64,000 nucleotides of DNA, taken from contig OX411546.1 of the NCBI GenBank assembly GCA_948146395.1, positions 22,856,449 to 22,920,448 of the forward strand, read 5' to 3'. The notes under the pieces are model-generated. The model did not search any database. It saw nothing but the letters and a program-made list of their open reading frames with translations, and was not told where the DNA came from. This document shows positions 32,220 to 43,777 of the stretch, piece after piece. Each line of letters opens with the position of its first letter. The stretch's first letter is position 1. The translations under genes were made by a program, and so were the position numbers. Source of the stretch: Fragum whitleyi (lineage: Eukaryota; Mollusca; Bivalvia; Cardiida; Cardiidae).

Positions 32220-33690
32220 AGTTTGAAAGTTTCCTGTATTTTAACATTTAAGAGCCACAACTTTCAGCAAACTTCTTACTCATTACTTTATGTTCTCATT
32301 GGAGGTGAATAGCCCTTCAATATGAACAGAATATTCACCAAGCAGTTAGGAAGGTGGAAATGAGACCTTGGGTGAAGTGAGACCAAAACAAGTTGAAGTT
32401 TCCTGCATTTCAACATTTCTCTTTGTTTCTATATATTTCCCAAACAGTGCTCATTGACAAGTTAATGATACTTATTATGTGTGTCTGCTCGGTCTTCTAA
32501 CTTTGCCACAACGTCTTTCAGCAAACTTCATACTGATTATTGTGTGTTTGGTGAAAGTTTAGTCCTCATCATTGTTTGTTGATGAAGTTACGTCCTCAAT
32601 ATGAACAGAATATGTTTATTTTGAGAGCTAAAAACCTTCACCAAACACTCAGTAAGGTAAAAGTGAGACTTGCAGGTTGAATGATTCCTGTATTTCATCA
32701 TGACTCTTTGTGTCTGTGTATTTCCCAAAATATTGCTCATTGACAAGTTAATACAGAGTTTTCTTACTTTGCCACAACTTTCAGCAAATTTCTTACTCGT
32801 CATTGTATGTTTGGTGAAGGTTAAGTCCTCAGTATAAACAGAATATGTTTATGTTGAGAGCTAAAAACCTTCACCAAAAACGCTGTACGGTTAAAGTGAG
32901 ACCCAGGATCATTTCAGAAGTGTGACTTGCAGATTGTAAGTTTCCTGTATTTCAATATGATGCTTTGTTTCTGTATTATAGTTTCCCAAAATAATGCTCA
33001 TTGACAAGTTAATGATACTTATTATGTGTGTCTACTTAGTCTCCTTACCTTGCCATATCTTTCAGAAAATTTCTTACTTTTGATTGTGTGTTTGGTGAAG
33101 GTTTAGTCCTCAACATATACAGAGTATGTTTATGTTGAGTGCTAAAAACCTTCACCAAACACTTTGTAAGGTCAGAATGAAACCTAGGTTGAAGTGAGAC
33201 TTGCAGGTTGACAGTTTCCTGGATTTCAACATTACTCTTTGTTTCTGTATATTTCCCCAAATAAGTCTCATTGACAAGTTAATGATAATTATCATGTGTG
33301 TCTGCTCGTTTCTTCTTAATTTGCCTCATCCTTCAGCAAACTTCTTACTCATTATTGTGTGTTTGGTGAAGGTTTAGTCCTCACTATTGTGTGTTTGGTG
33401 AAGGTTTTAAGCTCTCAACATAAACATATGTTGTTTATGTTGAGAGCTTAAAACCTTCACCAAACACTAAGTTAAAGGTTAAAGTGAGACCCCGGATAAA
33501 GTGAGACTATTATGGTTGTAAGTTTCCTGGATTTTAACATCGTGTTTGTTTCTGTAAAAATATTTCCCCAAATAATGCTCATTGACAAGTTTATGATACT
33601 TATTATGTGAATTGGTAAAGTCTTTCTTACCTTGCCACATCTTTCAGCAAACTTCCTAATCATTAATTAAGTACTGATTGTTTGTTGTTT
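32220..33690 (+). repeat. Tandem array of foldback units, five copies of 261-311 bp
   Basis: TCATTGACAAG recurs at 32451, 32737, 32998, 33268 and 33579. Most units carry a hairpin TGTTTGGTGAAGGTTTAG ... CTAAAAACCTTCACCAAACA; in the copy at about 33380-33466 the pairing is almost perfect (TTGGTGAAGGTTTTAAGCTC with its inverse). Non-coding. Confidence 0.85.
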
Positions 33691-34569
33691 GTTGAACCAT
33701 TTAAGTGCTGAACATGAACAAATTATTTTATTAGGTTAAAAAGCAATATTGTTACTGATTCTGATATAGGGCGCATTTATGTCTAACTTATTCCGATATG
33801 AATATAAATTTCTGAACCAACAATATTTTGCTTATCATTCAGCCCTATTACCAAATACCGAAGCAATAAAGAGAAAACATACTTAACTATTCAAAGACTT
33901 ATCATTTTTTAAGAGAAAAAAAGTACCAATAGGGTGGAAATATGGTGATAAAAGGAGAAAATACTTGTTCTTTGGAACAGCATTGCCGATTTCTTCAAGT
34001 AAAACAATGTTACAGGGGTGATGAAGCATAACAGCTCAATCAGGAATAAAATAACGTAAAAAAGAATCCCCTGGCACTGATAGGCATATCTTTTCAATCA
34101 AATTTTCTTGATGAAATTCTTATGTATAGTCATAAGTTATGGATATTAAATGGTAATAAATTAACATAATAATGATAATGAATAAAAAGTAATACTTGAT
34201 ACTTGATATACAATTTGTTATTACTTCACAATGATTTATTAATTGTTTAATATTTTAGTAAACATGGTGTACATGAAATATTTTTAATTATCTCATTAAA
34301 AGAGAAAATGGTAGTCGCTATGATAACTATCAGCAGACGATCGAGAGTCATATGATAGTGTGGGTGGAGTGAGAAGAGAATTTTCTCCCCAGGTTTTTCT
34401 CTCAGGCACTGATGGAAAAAAGCCATGGGAATTAAATTGGAAAGAAACCTCTTGAAATCTGTGTGCTTTATTATTAGACAGTGGGACTTGTTTGTGAAAA
34501 AGATTTGTGATTGAATGTTGAAGGGGGTGGATTTGATTATAGATTTAAATTTCTTAATAATACTGCTGT
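33691..34569. other. Unassigned stretch
   Basis: AT-rich; no gene or repeat recognised. Just after it, 34570-34650 recalls the middle of family G (TCATTTTAATCATATCTC ... GATTCAAATGAGTTCCCA). Confidence 0.35.
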
Positions 34570-34812
34570 AAACCCTACAAGCTATTGGTTCTCATTTTAA
34601 TCATATCTCATTGAGAAGATTCAAATGAGTTCCCACAATATGGGATTTTGTTTGTACGTAATAATATTTGATTAATTTGCAAAATGGTGTGAAATTGATG
34701 TGTGATGGATAGGTAGAGTGCATAAATTTTATTTTAAATTGATATTTCTACATAGATACTGCCGGACACCCAGTGCCATTGGTTGTCATCGAGTTTGATT
34801 CATTGAGACTAT

Positions 34813-35131
34813 TTAAATGAGTACCTATAACATAGGCTTTCATTGAGCAAAAATGGCTTAACCCTTTGTTGTTTAATCCCTGCTTTTTACGTGCCTGTGA
34901 TGTTATGATGGAGAAAAAAATGTGAAAAAAGAAGAAATTGCTTCTGACAAGCAATTTCTTCTTTTTCCACACTATTTTCTACCCTACTGAATGGTTATTT
35001 TTCAAATTAAATCCACTTTTAATTTTCGTCTGCAAAACCTTTGAATTTGGACAGGTCCAAAATTTTGAAAAACAGGAAAGGGTTAAATGAGTACCTATAA
35101 CATTGGCTTTCATTGAGAAAAAATGGCTTAA
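34813..35131 (+). repeat. 49-bp direct repeats flanking a family E element
   Basis: TTAAATGAGTACCTATAACA ... AAATGGCTTAA stands at 34813-34861 and again at 35083-35131 with two base differences. Both copies start and end in TTAA. A family E element lies exactly between. Confidence 0.85.
34862..35082 (+). mobile_element. Family E (TTAA) foldback element
   Basis: CCCTTTGTTGTTTAATCCCTG to AAACAGGAAAGGG between TTAA sites; central AAGAAATTGCTT-CTGAC-AAGCAATTTCTT hairpin. Very close to the copy at 2259-2487. Confidence 0.8.
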
Positions 35132-35858
35132 GATCTTCAAAACCTCTCTCACCATGACCTATTTTAAATCTGTATTTCCTATGTATTGTTGACCTTATAT
35201 TGTTACAACATTTACCTAAATTTTGACGCGAGAAAGAGAAAAGCTGTGGACATCATTGTGAGAAAAGAAGAAATTGCTTGTAAGAAGCAATTTCTCCTTT
35301 TCTCAAATTGTTTTTTATGGTATATTATTACACATTTATTCAACCTTTTTCTATATTTTTTTTTTGTTTTTTTTTTTTTTTGCTGTCTGGATATTCAGAA
35401 GTGATATAAAGTGTTTTGGATTATTAATTACTGTGGCTTAAAATGCTCTGTGTGGAATTACTGTTATTTTATTTCACCCCTTAGAATTATGTTTTCATGG
35501 CCTGGATCTGCTGTGTTTATGTGACAGGTGATTCAAGAGCTCCTTGATGGTAATTTGGTTTCACTCGGCAAGTGTTTCTGTGCAATGGTAAGCACTTACA
35601 GCCAAATTTAAACTATTTCAAGGGCTTAAAGTAATGCAAAACTTTTGTATGTGCCTTTATCTTTAGTAGTGCCCAATACTTAAGTACAAGAGAAGAGGGT
35701 CATATGTTATTGCCAATTCTCAATTCAACCTTTTTTCCCAAATATATGCGCTGAAATACTGGAAGAACCATAGATTTAAGCAAAATTCTATGATTGTAGA
35801 AAAGAAAAGAAAAATAGAACATTACAGGAATATTATCAAAATATAAACATTTAGAACC
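35132..35858. other. Unassigned, with a family E-like hairpin and a T-rich run
   Basis: Hairpin AGAAATTGCTTGTAAGAAGCAATTTCT at about 35270-35298 and T runs at 35356-35381. A possible 60-bp exon at 35529-35588 was considered and rejected. Confidence 0.4.
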
Positions 35859-36190
35859 TTGCTTTGGTTGTTTGTATATGTGATCACCTGTAGCAACTTG
35901 CATCTGAGTGTCAGGCAACCTGCAGACAGCATCCACTTATTTGTACAGAGCATAACTCTGCTACCTTACGTCGAAACTTGGCAGTTACATCCCTCTCTTG
36001 ATTACAGAGAGAAGTGCCCAAGAACAGTAACTCTACCTAGCTTTATTTTTTGTTATTTCCCATTTTTGTTTTTAAAGCCAGGTATACTTTCAGTATACTG
36101 GCTTTATTGCTGCCAGACGGGTTGGAAATTGTTGACCTCTTCACCGCCAAAATCAAAAAGTAGTTCCTCGTGTGCACGGACCGAAAACCA
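35859..36190 (+). repeat. Diverged T5-hairpin element 3 core
   Basis: ACAGAGCATAACTCTGCTAC, AAACTTGGCAGTTACATCC and CCAAGAACAGTAACTCTACC align with the core at 61680-61800. A hairpin GCCAGTATACT / AGTATACTGGC-like pair lies at 36078-36103. Ends not identified. Confidence 0.5.
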
Positions 36191-36364
36191 CTAATTGCTG
36201 TATCATTTCGGCTTTAACTTGACTGCCATTTTAGTTAAATCAAAATAACGACAAGACAATTGTTTTGGGTCCGTAAACTATATGAATATTTTTTACACAA
36301 TCGTGAATCGCGTAGGAAAGGATCCTATTTTAGGAAATCAATAATATATAGTCTTAAAATTTGG

Positions 36365-36486
36365 GCATGTCTAGTCGGAGTGGCCATAGCCTAACGTATA
36401 CGCCTGAAGCCCGTAAACTTTTATACATTCGCGGCGTGGGTTCGAGGCGCACAATTGGCGAATCATGTTGGTTTTTTTTTTTTTTT
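36365..36486 (+). mobile_element. tRNA-like SINE head or tRNA pseudogene, followed by a T run
   Basis: CGGAGTGGCCATAGCCTAACG (A box) and GTGGGTTCGAGGCGC (B box) with an enlarged spacing recall a class II tRNA (Leu/Ser). A run of 16 or more T follows, fit for pol III termination but also serving as the T-run before the next element. The arms do not pair well enough for a tRNA gene. Confidence 0.5.
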
Positions 36487-38081
36487 AGCTCACCTGAGCA
36501 CGAAGTGCGTCGTCCATCGTCCGTCGTCCGTCGTCCATCGTCCGTCGTCAAACTGTACCTTGTGTGCACTCTAGAGACCACAATTTTAGCCCAAATGTCT
36601 TGAAACTTAGTCAGAATGTTTGTCTCCATCAAATCTCGGTCAAGTTCAAAATTGGGTCAAGTGGGGTCAAAAATGGGGTCAAGGGGTCAAATTTTAGAAA
36701 AACCTTGTGTTCACTCTAGAGCCCACATTTGTGGCCAACATGTCTTGAAACTTGGTCAGAATGTTTTTCTCCATCAAATCTCGGCCAAGTTTGAAATTGG
36801 GTCAAGTGGGGTCAAAAATGGGGTCAAGGGGTCAAATCTTAGAAAAAACCTTGTGTGCGCTCTAGAGACCACATTTGTGGCCCAAATGTCTTGAAACTTG
36901 GTCAGAATGTTTGTCTCCATCAAATCCTGATCAGATTCGAAATTGGGTCAAGTGGGGTCAAAAACGGGGTCAAGGGGTCAAATCTTAGAAAAAACCTGTG
37001 TGCCCTCTAGAGGCCATATTTTTGGCCCAAATGTCTTGAAACTTGGTCAGAATGTTTGTCTCCATCTAATCTCGGTCAAGTTCAAAATTGGGTCAAGTAG
37101 GGTCAAAAATGGGGTAAAGGGGTCAAATCTTAGAAAAACCTTGTGTGCGCTCTAGAGGCTATATTTTTGGCCCAAATGTCTTGAAACTTGGTCAGAATGT
37201 TTGTCTCCATCAAAGCTCGGCCAAGTTTGAAATTTGGTCAAGTGGGGTCAAAAATTGGGTCAAAGGGCCAAATATAAGAAAAACCTTGTGTGCACTCTAG
37301 AGGCCATATTTTTGGTCCAAATGTCTTGAAACTTGGTCAGAATGATTGTCTCCATCAAATCTCGGTCAAGTTCGAAATTGGTCAAGTGGGGTCAAAAATG
37401 GGGTCAAGTGGTCAAATCTTAGAAAAACCTTGTGTGCACTCTAAAGGCCATATTTTTGGCCCAAATGTCTTGAAACTTGGTCACAATAATTGTCTCCATC
37501 AAATCTCGATTAAGTTTAAAAATGGGTCAAGTGGGGTCAAAAATGGGGTCAAAGGGTCAAATATAAGAAAAACCTTGCGTGCACTCTAGAGGCCATATTT
37601 TTGGTTCAAATGTCTTGAAACTTGGTCAGAATGTATATCTCCATCAAATCTCGGTCAAGTTCAAATTTGGTCAAGTTGGGTCAAAAATGGGGTCAAGGGT
37701 TCAAATCTTGGAAAAACCTTGTGTTCTCTAGAGGCCACGTCTTTGGTCCAAATGTCTTGAAACATGTTTGTCTCCATCAAATCTCAGTCATGTTCAAAAT
37801 TGGGTCAAGTGGGGTCAAAATTGGGGTCAAGGGGTCAAATCTTTAAAAAAAAGAAAACATGTTTACTCAAATATCTTGAAACTTGGTCAATATGTTTGTT
37901 TGAAACCTAGGTCAAGTTTGAAATTGCCTTGAAATCTTACACAAGTTTGAAAGAGGGTCAAAAACGTTTTTTAGTACTTTAGAGGCAACATTTTTAACTG
38001 AAATGTTTTCTTCTTGATCTCTTTGACTTTTGTTTAGCCATGCACCAGGTGAGCGCTTTAGGGCCAATGGCCCTCTTGTTA
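36487..38081 (+). mobile_element. T5-hairpin element 1, complete, with nine 145-bp core repeats
   Basis: Left end AGCTCACCTGAGCACGAAGTGC then repeated CGTCCGTCGTCCATCG; right end CAGGTGAGCGCTTTA, hairpin GGGCCAATGGCCC, CTTGTT. Core units start ATGTCTTGAAAC at 36595, 36740, 36886, 37031, 37176, 37321, 37465, 37610 and 37752: spacing 142-146. The unit reads TTGGTCAGAATGTTTGTCTC, CATCAAATCTCGGTCAAG, GTGGGGTCAAAAATGGGG, ACCTTGTGTGCACTCTAGAG. Short open frames arise in the repeats but share no protein signature. Same ends as 9733-11156, unrelated core. Confidence 0.85.
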
Positions 38082-38577
38082 GTTTTTTAACGTCTGTAAC
38101 ACCCTAAAAATTTCAACAAAGATCCGATCCAGGGATCATTTTGGGGCAAGATATTGAGAAGTTCTCTCATTTTTCTTTTATTTCTATTTTTCTTTTTTCT
38201 TTTATTATTTTTTTTTATAATTTGAGACGCAACATATGCGACGTCTTTAAGCAATAAGCATGACCTTCGCAACAGCGGTGTGCTTTGCTGGGCTGATACG
38301 TCGGCAATTTTTATAATATCTTTGGATTTTTTATACCAAATGACTCATTAGGAGCATATTTTGCTTTGAATCAATCTATTTTAAAGTCGTCTGCTACAGG
38401 ATACAAGATGCTGGCGTTGAATAGTTAATGGGGTGATATAGGGTTATCTCAACCAATCATTTCGGAAGTACTGCATATCATCAAGAGAAAAAGGAAAAAC
38501 AATTTTCTATCGTTTGAAATAGTTTTTATTACATATCCTCTGACCAATTCAATGTACTCATGTACTCACACACTGTG
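38082..38577. other. Unassigned stretch
   Basis: A T/C-rich run at 38166-38220; otherwise unrecognised. Confidence 0.35.
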
Positions 38578-38780
38578 TGGTGTCCGTGGTCTAGAGGTAG
38601 AGCGTCTGCCTCTTGACCCAGTTCGATTCCCGGGAGCGGCTATCGATCTTGGGTCTTTCATTGGCCCACACATTCGGCGCGAGTACTGGTGAATTTTCCA
38701 GGAAGCAGAATCGAGAGGGATTAATCTAAGTTGTAAGAACATGTTTCCCAATCGATGTAAAATAAATAGGTTTAAACCAA
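38578..38780 (+). mobile_element. Third SINE type, tRNA-like head
   Basis: Head GTCCGTGGTCTAGAGGTAGAGC (A box) and AGTTCGATTCCCGG (B box). The body (TTGGCCCACACATTCGGCGC, GAGAGGGATTAATCTAAG) ends in AAAATAAATAGG. No similarity in the body to the SINE at 512. Confidence 0.65.
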
Positions 38781-39117
38781 AACTCATGATATTGCGTATG
38801 TATATTTTTGTAATGCTTCTTTTTCTTTTGTGAGATTTTATGCAAGTCTCTAAAATTTGAGGTTGCAATTACTTTTTTGTACTTTATTATGTTTTGTTTC
38901 TCCCTGAAAGGAGAACGAGTTCAACCATTTACATGTACTCAAGACCTGGCTTTCAGTACTGTCAGTACTTTGATTTATAGCTAGACATCCAGCAATACGA
39001 CAGGTGTGTCTTGTGACATTTTGCCGCCTTGTTGAATTATAAGTACATATATTATTACGTAGAGGATGAATGCCATTATTTTATCAGTGCACATCAGGGT
39101 ATAGGTAAAATTACAGT
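38781..39117. other. Unassigned stretch
   Basis: No repeat or gene recognised. Confidence 0.35.
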
Positions 39118-40147
39118 AAACTAGAAAGCCATGAATGGCTTGTGTCGCTCCACAGGCTTGAATTTCTTGTAATAGCAAATCTAAGTTTTGACTATATTTT
39201 TAGATATTTTGGCTTCTACTGATGTTGAGAAGATTTTTAAATTTTCCACTATTATAACATATATAGAGAAATGACCTCCGCCCATAAAAGACATATTTTT
39301 CTTCAAATCACAATAACTTTTGGCTGAATGATAATGGATCACCCGAGGATCATACTAATGAAGTTTGATTGATATCCATCATTTAGATTCTGAGAAAATG
39401 ATTTTCAAAGTTTGCACTATATAACATATAGAGAAATCACCTCCGCCTGAAAAATACATATTTTTCATCCGATCACAATAATTTTTGGTAGACTGATAAA
39501 GGGTCACCCAAGGATCATTCATGCAAAATTTGGTTGATATCTATCATTTAGATTCTGAGAAAATGATTTTCAAATTTTCCACTATATAACATATAGAGAA
39601 ATCACCTCCGCCTATAAAATACATATTTTTCATCCGATCACAATAATTTTTGATAGACTGATAAAGGGTCACCCAAGGATCATTCATGTAAAATTTGGTT
39701 GATATCCATCGGTTGGATTCTGAGAAATTGATTTTTAAAGTTTCCACTATATAACATATAGAGAAATGACCTCCGCCCATAAAATACATATTTTTGATCC
39801 AATCACAATAATTTTTGGTAGACTGATAAAGGGTCACCCAAGGATCATTCATGTAAAATTTGGTTGATATCCATCCGTTAGAACCTGAGAAAAGTCACTT
39901 TTTACCATATTTGGAAATTAGCCACGCCCATTAAATCCATGTTTTTCATCGGATCAAAATTTCTTGAACAACTTTGAAAGAGGGTCACCCAAGGATCATT
40001 TCTGTGAAGTTTGGTTGAAATCCATCCAGTAGTTTCTGAGGAGAAGATTTTTAAAGAAAAAGTTTACGACCGGACGCACGTACGGACAGACGCACGACGG
40101 ACACAACGCCATTACAATAGCCCCAGTGGCTTTCAGCCAGTGGAGCT
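39118..40147 (-). mobile_element. T5-hairpin element 2, complete, with 165-bp core repeats
   Basis: Read on the minus strand: TTTTT, AGCTCCACTGG, hairpin GGCT-GAA-AGCC, GGGGCTATTGTAATGGCG, CGTC runs; far end CTGTGGAGCGACACA, hairpin AGCCATTCATGGCT, TTCTAGTTT. GCTCCAC and GTGGAGC are inverse ends. The core holds ACCTCCGCC at 39273, 39438, 39603 and 39768, exactly 165 bp apart, plus a diverged fifth unit. Layout and flanking words match element 1 although stems and core differ. Confidence 0.8.
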
Positions 40148-40159
40148 AAAAACTAAAGA

Positions 40160-40443
40160 TGCATAATATTTATCTCCTAATAAACACTCCTGGGAGCTAT
40201 ACATAACATGGTTTGGGAGCCTATTTTTAGTATGCATTTTGTGATTTAAAAATAATTGATGTCTTTTAGGCCCTTTTCCCTTTAATTTGAGGTGAATTTC
40301 CTCTGAACAATCATAGTTGTTTAGAGGTAATTCTACTCAAAATAGAGAAAAAGTCTAAAAAATTTCTTAGAAATTAGGTATGCAAATAAAAATGTAGGGG
40401 TGCTACCTTTAGGGATTGCGCTATTATTAGAGGAAATATGGTA
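40160..40443 (+). mobile_element. Family D element
   Basis: TTATCTCCTAATAAACACTCC, TATACATAACATGG, GGCCCTTTTCCCTTTAATTT, hairpin CCTCTGAACAATCAT / TGTTTAGAGG, end TTAGAGGAAATATGGTA. Confidence 0.75.
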
Positions 40444-40891
40444 GTACTTACAATATTTTAAGGTAAACCCTACCATGTCCAGATTTATAGGTTATGAAAC
40501 AATACAGGAAATGTTTCCTGACTTCACACCAAGTGTGTCTGGTAAATTGTCTTTGGAGACAGTGGGAGAAAAAAATGCTTCACTTATCTAAAACCCTCTG
40601 GAGAAATAAAATATTTGGTATTTCTTGAACTCACTTGTGATATGAACTTCTGATGTTTTAAATCATATAGCAAGAATCTCATTTTATCCTGGATGAACAT
40701 GTAGTCTTTTCTCTACATTTCCCAATGCATTTTATTGTAAAAATGGGACACAGTATGATCACAGTTGGGAATCATGTGAGAAAAAGTTATTGATAATCCT
40801 CAATAATTCTGTAAATACTTGACTGATATGATTAAAGTTTAAAGCAGAGAAAACAGAAAATCACCAGGAATTCGATTGGGGGTATAGTTAT
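40444..40891. other. Unassigned stretch
   Basis: No repeat or gene recognised. Confidence 0.35.
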
Positions 40892-40936
40892 AGTTATTGA
40901 CGACCAAGTAAAATTTTACTTGGTCGTCAAATAACT
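40892..40936. repeat. Near-perfect 45-bp palindrome
   Basis: AGTTATTGACGACCAAGTAAAA meets its reverse complement with no loop and one single-base offset. Could form a cruciform; origin unknown. Confidence 0.8.
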
Positions 40937-41077
40937 TTTTTATCAGCAGATTTTTTTAAAGATCACCTACATTCAGCAAATTCTAACATTTTGCTACCTT
41001 CTCTGATTCAAAACAAATTCAAAGTAGTCACATATTGATAGAATTATGACTTTCTAAAATTATTTTGTCACGTGATT

Positions 41078-41250
41078 CTCCTTTGTAATGGGTTGATAAT
41101 CGTAGACCTATGTGAGATAGCAGCTGGAGGCTAGGAAAGGATGTGATGGTTGTAGTGGTGAGAGAAATACCAGGAATCCATTGTTAAATTACATGCTCCA
41201 GCCAATGCGATATAACTGAAAAAATTTTGGAAGCGGCGTTACACTACATT
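41078..41250 (+). mobile_element. SINE, 5'-truncated
   Basis: AATGGGTTGATAATCGTAGACC, TGTGAGATAGCAGCTGG, AGAGAAATACCAGGAATCC and GGAAGCGGCGTTACACTAC match the body and 3' end; the tRNA-like head is absent, as expected for incomplete reverse transcription or later loss. Confidence 0.75.
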
Positions 41251-42529
41251 CAAGTTACAATTTGTGCAGTGGTCAAATCAAAGAATCATCAGCACTGTGA
41301 TCCAAATTGTCACATGGCTTAAGTTCAAGAATTCAGTTGAGATAAGTGTGCAACCACGGAAAAAACATTTTTCTTTTTACTTCCATAGATTTCCAAAAAG
41401 GTTCAGTGAAAACAGGAAATCTTGCCATATGTGCAGGCTGATCTTTGTCTTTACCACCCTGGCTCCTGTTGAAGAAGAAAAATTCTAAGTGAATGAATTA
41501 AAACTATCTTAGTTTTAGTTATTCAAACATTATTACATCTAGTTTTTATTCAAAAGAAAACAAGTGACCATGTAGCTGAGTAACAAGTGACAGTACAAAC
41601 TGTGAATCTATTTTAATTGAATGTTTCTCAATGACATTCTCAGAAATACCTGTCATATAGTTTGTAATTGTTCCAAACAGACTTGAATGTTTTGCAATCT
41701 GCTACTTTAAGGAATATAAACTGAACTTGATAAACTTGACATTCTCAAAGTCTTATTGATGTACATTGACAGGTAATGCAGGTTGAGAATACAAGTGGGC
41801 ATGACTTAAAGGATTCAAATAATTATATCAGCTTTGAAAAAATCAATTTGATATGGGGATGAAAGGAAAGAGGAAGATGTAAAAGAGGCAAAGAAATAAG
41901 GGGGGGGGGGGATGAAAAGGTGTGAAATGATGTAAGCTTTTAGTTACTAAGTAATTTATAATATCTAATTATCAAACAAAATGTTTAAGTAATAAAAAGC
42001 TGTATTCAAATTTAGAATAGAAGTGATATGAAGCAGGGCCAAGCTTTATTCATTCAAATTTGCTTGTACAGTACATTTTAATTTATTCAGTATTTTTATT
42101 CAACTGGCAGGGTGTAGCTTATGTGTGACGTAGTTTGGCTAATTTACTCTTCAATAATTGGGTTGTCTCAAAAGTTAGCCGACCGTTGTCATGAACGCAT
42201 GTAAATAACTATTTTTTCAACTAATAGGATAAAAGTGCTTAGCAAAAGTGAACACATTTCATCAATGGGTTACCAAATCCTCGTTACTTCAGCTAGGACA
42301 AGTTGAAGTTATGAGGGTTTCGTTGCCAACCTTCAAGATGAATTATGTCAACTATCGATTTAAAGTCATAATTATAAAAGAAAGCTCAATTACCTTATTC
42401 TTTAATGCAACAAACCAATACTTAGACTCTGCCCTGCCAGGGCAATAATCTTGAATTATAACTGATGCAGAAATCAATATGTGTTGATGTTTACAATAGA
42501 AAACAAATAGTAAAAATATCATATTTGGC
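41251..42529. other. Unassigned stretch
   Basis: A family A fragment lies at about 41425-41470 (GTGCAGGCTGATCTTTGTCT). 41570-41700 shows diverged copies of the repeat at 42530. A 10-G run lies near 41901. No gene found. Confidence 0.4.
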
Positions 42530-42930
42530 AGATTTTTCTGTATGGTATTTTCAGAAAAACCTTCATTATTTGTAATTATTTAGACAGTGGATTATCGTTC
42601 CGTACTGATGGGAAACAAGTGACCGTACAGATCCTACATTACCAATACATGATTGATATACAGATGTTTCTGTATGGTATTTTAGGACAAACTTTGTATG
42701 GTATTTTAGGAAAACATATCATAATTTTGTAATTATTCCAGACAATAGGTTATTATTCCAAACAAATGGAAAACAAGTGACTGTACAGATTCCACCTAAC
42801 AAAATACATGTTTGACATAGATTTTCTGTTTGGTATTTTCAGGAATACCCATCATAGTTTGTTTTATATTACAGACAGTGGTTTATTATAGGATTCTGTA
42901 AACAAAATACCTGTCTGGGAATATAATGAT
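42530..42930 (+). repeat. Imperfect tandem repeat, units ~130-160 bp
   Basis: TTTCTGTATGGTATTTTCAG recurs near 42534, 42666 and 42824 with shared AATTATT(C)CAGACA and GGAAAACAAGTGACTGTACA blocks. Confidence 0.6.
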
Positions 42931-43059
42931 AAATGGAAGTCTAATTGTTTTGTAAACAGGAAGTTACCTCATTGACTTATGGTGAGGTAGATACCTAGAC
43001 ATAAGAATCTATTCAATTAAATCCGAATTTCTTGGATTTCATGCTGAATAAAAATCATG

Positions 43060-43190
43060 GCAAATTACAAGGTGCTGAAAGCACTCATGCACTAATAATT
43101 TATTGTGAGTCAGTATATATTTTGTAAATGAAAATTTATAAACCCTTCTGGTTTAAAATGGTAAAGACTAAGATCAGATTGCACAGTAGG
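43060..43190 (-). repeat. Family A fragment
   Basis: AAGGTGCTGAAAGCACTCATG, GTGAGTCAGTATAT and TAAAGACTAAGATCAGATTG match the middle of family A, minus orientation. Confidence 0.5.
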
Positions 43191-43278
43191 AACACTAGGA
43201 AGCAATGGCTAGGTGCTCCAGCTACTGCCATAACTGAAATGTTGTTAAAAAGAGCTTTAACATCTCATTCAAACAAAT
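43185..43278 (+). mobile_element. SINE 3' end
   Basis: GCAATGGCTAGGTGCTCCAGC, TAACTGAAATGTTGTTAAAA and CATCTCATTCAAACAAA match the SINE tail region. Confidence 0.6.
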
Positions 43279-43578
43279 CTATAGATAAGTGATTATTAAG
43301 TGATTATCAACTAATTTTTCAGGTCTAGAAAGAGTCTGCTATTTTTGATGATAAATATTTGCACTTTGATGGATTGTCTTATGGAGCGTTGCCAGGATGA
43401 AATATGGCTTGGCTTTTCTCACAACAACTGATTCCATTGGCAACTAGAGTAAATAACTTTCAAAAATAATAATATCTTTACCGTTTATTACTTAAAACCT
43501 GTCTATTACTTCCCTTTGGATCCATGCATGAGCCATGAGTTTAATATCCTTGACTTCTTTACCCATCTCTTGCAGAGC
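43279..43578. other. Unassigned stretch
   Basis: No repeat or gene recognised. Confidence 0.3.
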
Positions 43579-43777
43579 CTAGGTGTATAGACAAAGATCA
43601 GTCTGTACATAATGATGTGAAGTCTGATCTTAGATTTTACTACCTGATAAGCCAGAAAAGTTTGGAAATAAAGTTTTTTAAATTGAATGCAGATCCACAA
43701 TCTATGTATCCAGTGCTTTCAGCTCTTTGATTTAAGTGCTGTTTTGCTAATTTTTTTATTCAGCATGTCAAGGGTTA
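43579..43777 (+). repeat. Family A element, left end lost
   Basis: GTATAGACAAAGATCAGTCTG, CCAGAAAAGTTTGGAAA, CAGTGCTTTCAGCTCTTTGAT and end ATTCAGCATGTCAAGGGTTA. Confidence 0.65.

Noticed and set aside
35529..35588. Possible 60-bp exon: GTGACAG acceptor, open frame VIQELLDGNLVSLGKCFCAM, then GTAAGCAC
   Set aside because: The acceptor has a weak pyrimidine tract, the stretch is short enough to be open by chance and no homologue is recognised.
36354..36632. Frames with TTDDGRRTTDDGRR and similar
   Set aside because: They translate the CGTCCGT run at the left end of T5-hairpin element 1.
38578..38650. tRNA gene
   Set aside because: A and B boxes are present but the acceptor and anticodon arms do not pair and a SINE body follows. 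The same holds for 512, 14061, 36365 and 56085.
39544..39852. 102-codon minus-strand frame with a repeated MNDPWVTLYQS segment
   Set aside because: The repeat is the 165-bp core of T5-hairpin element 2; no protein family signature.
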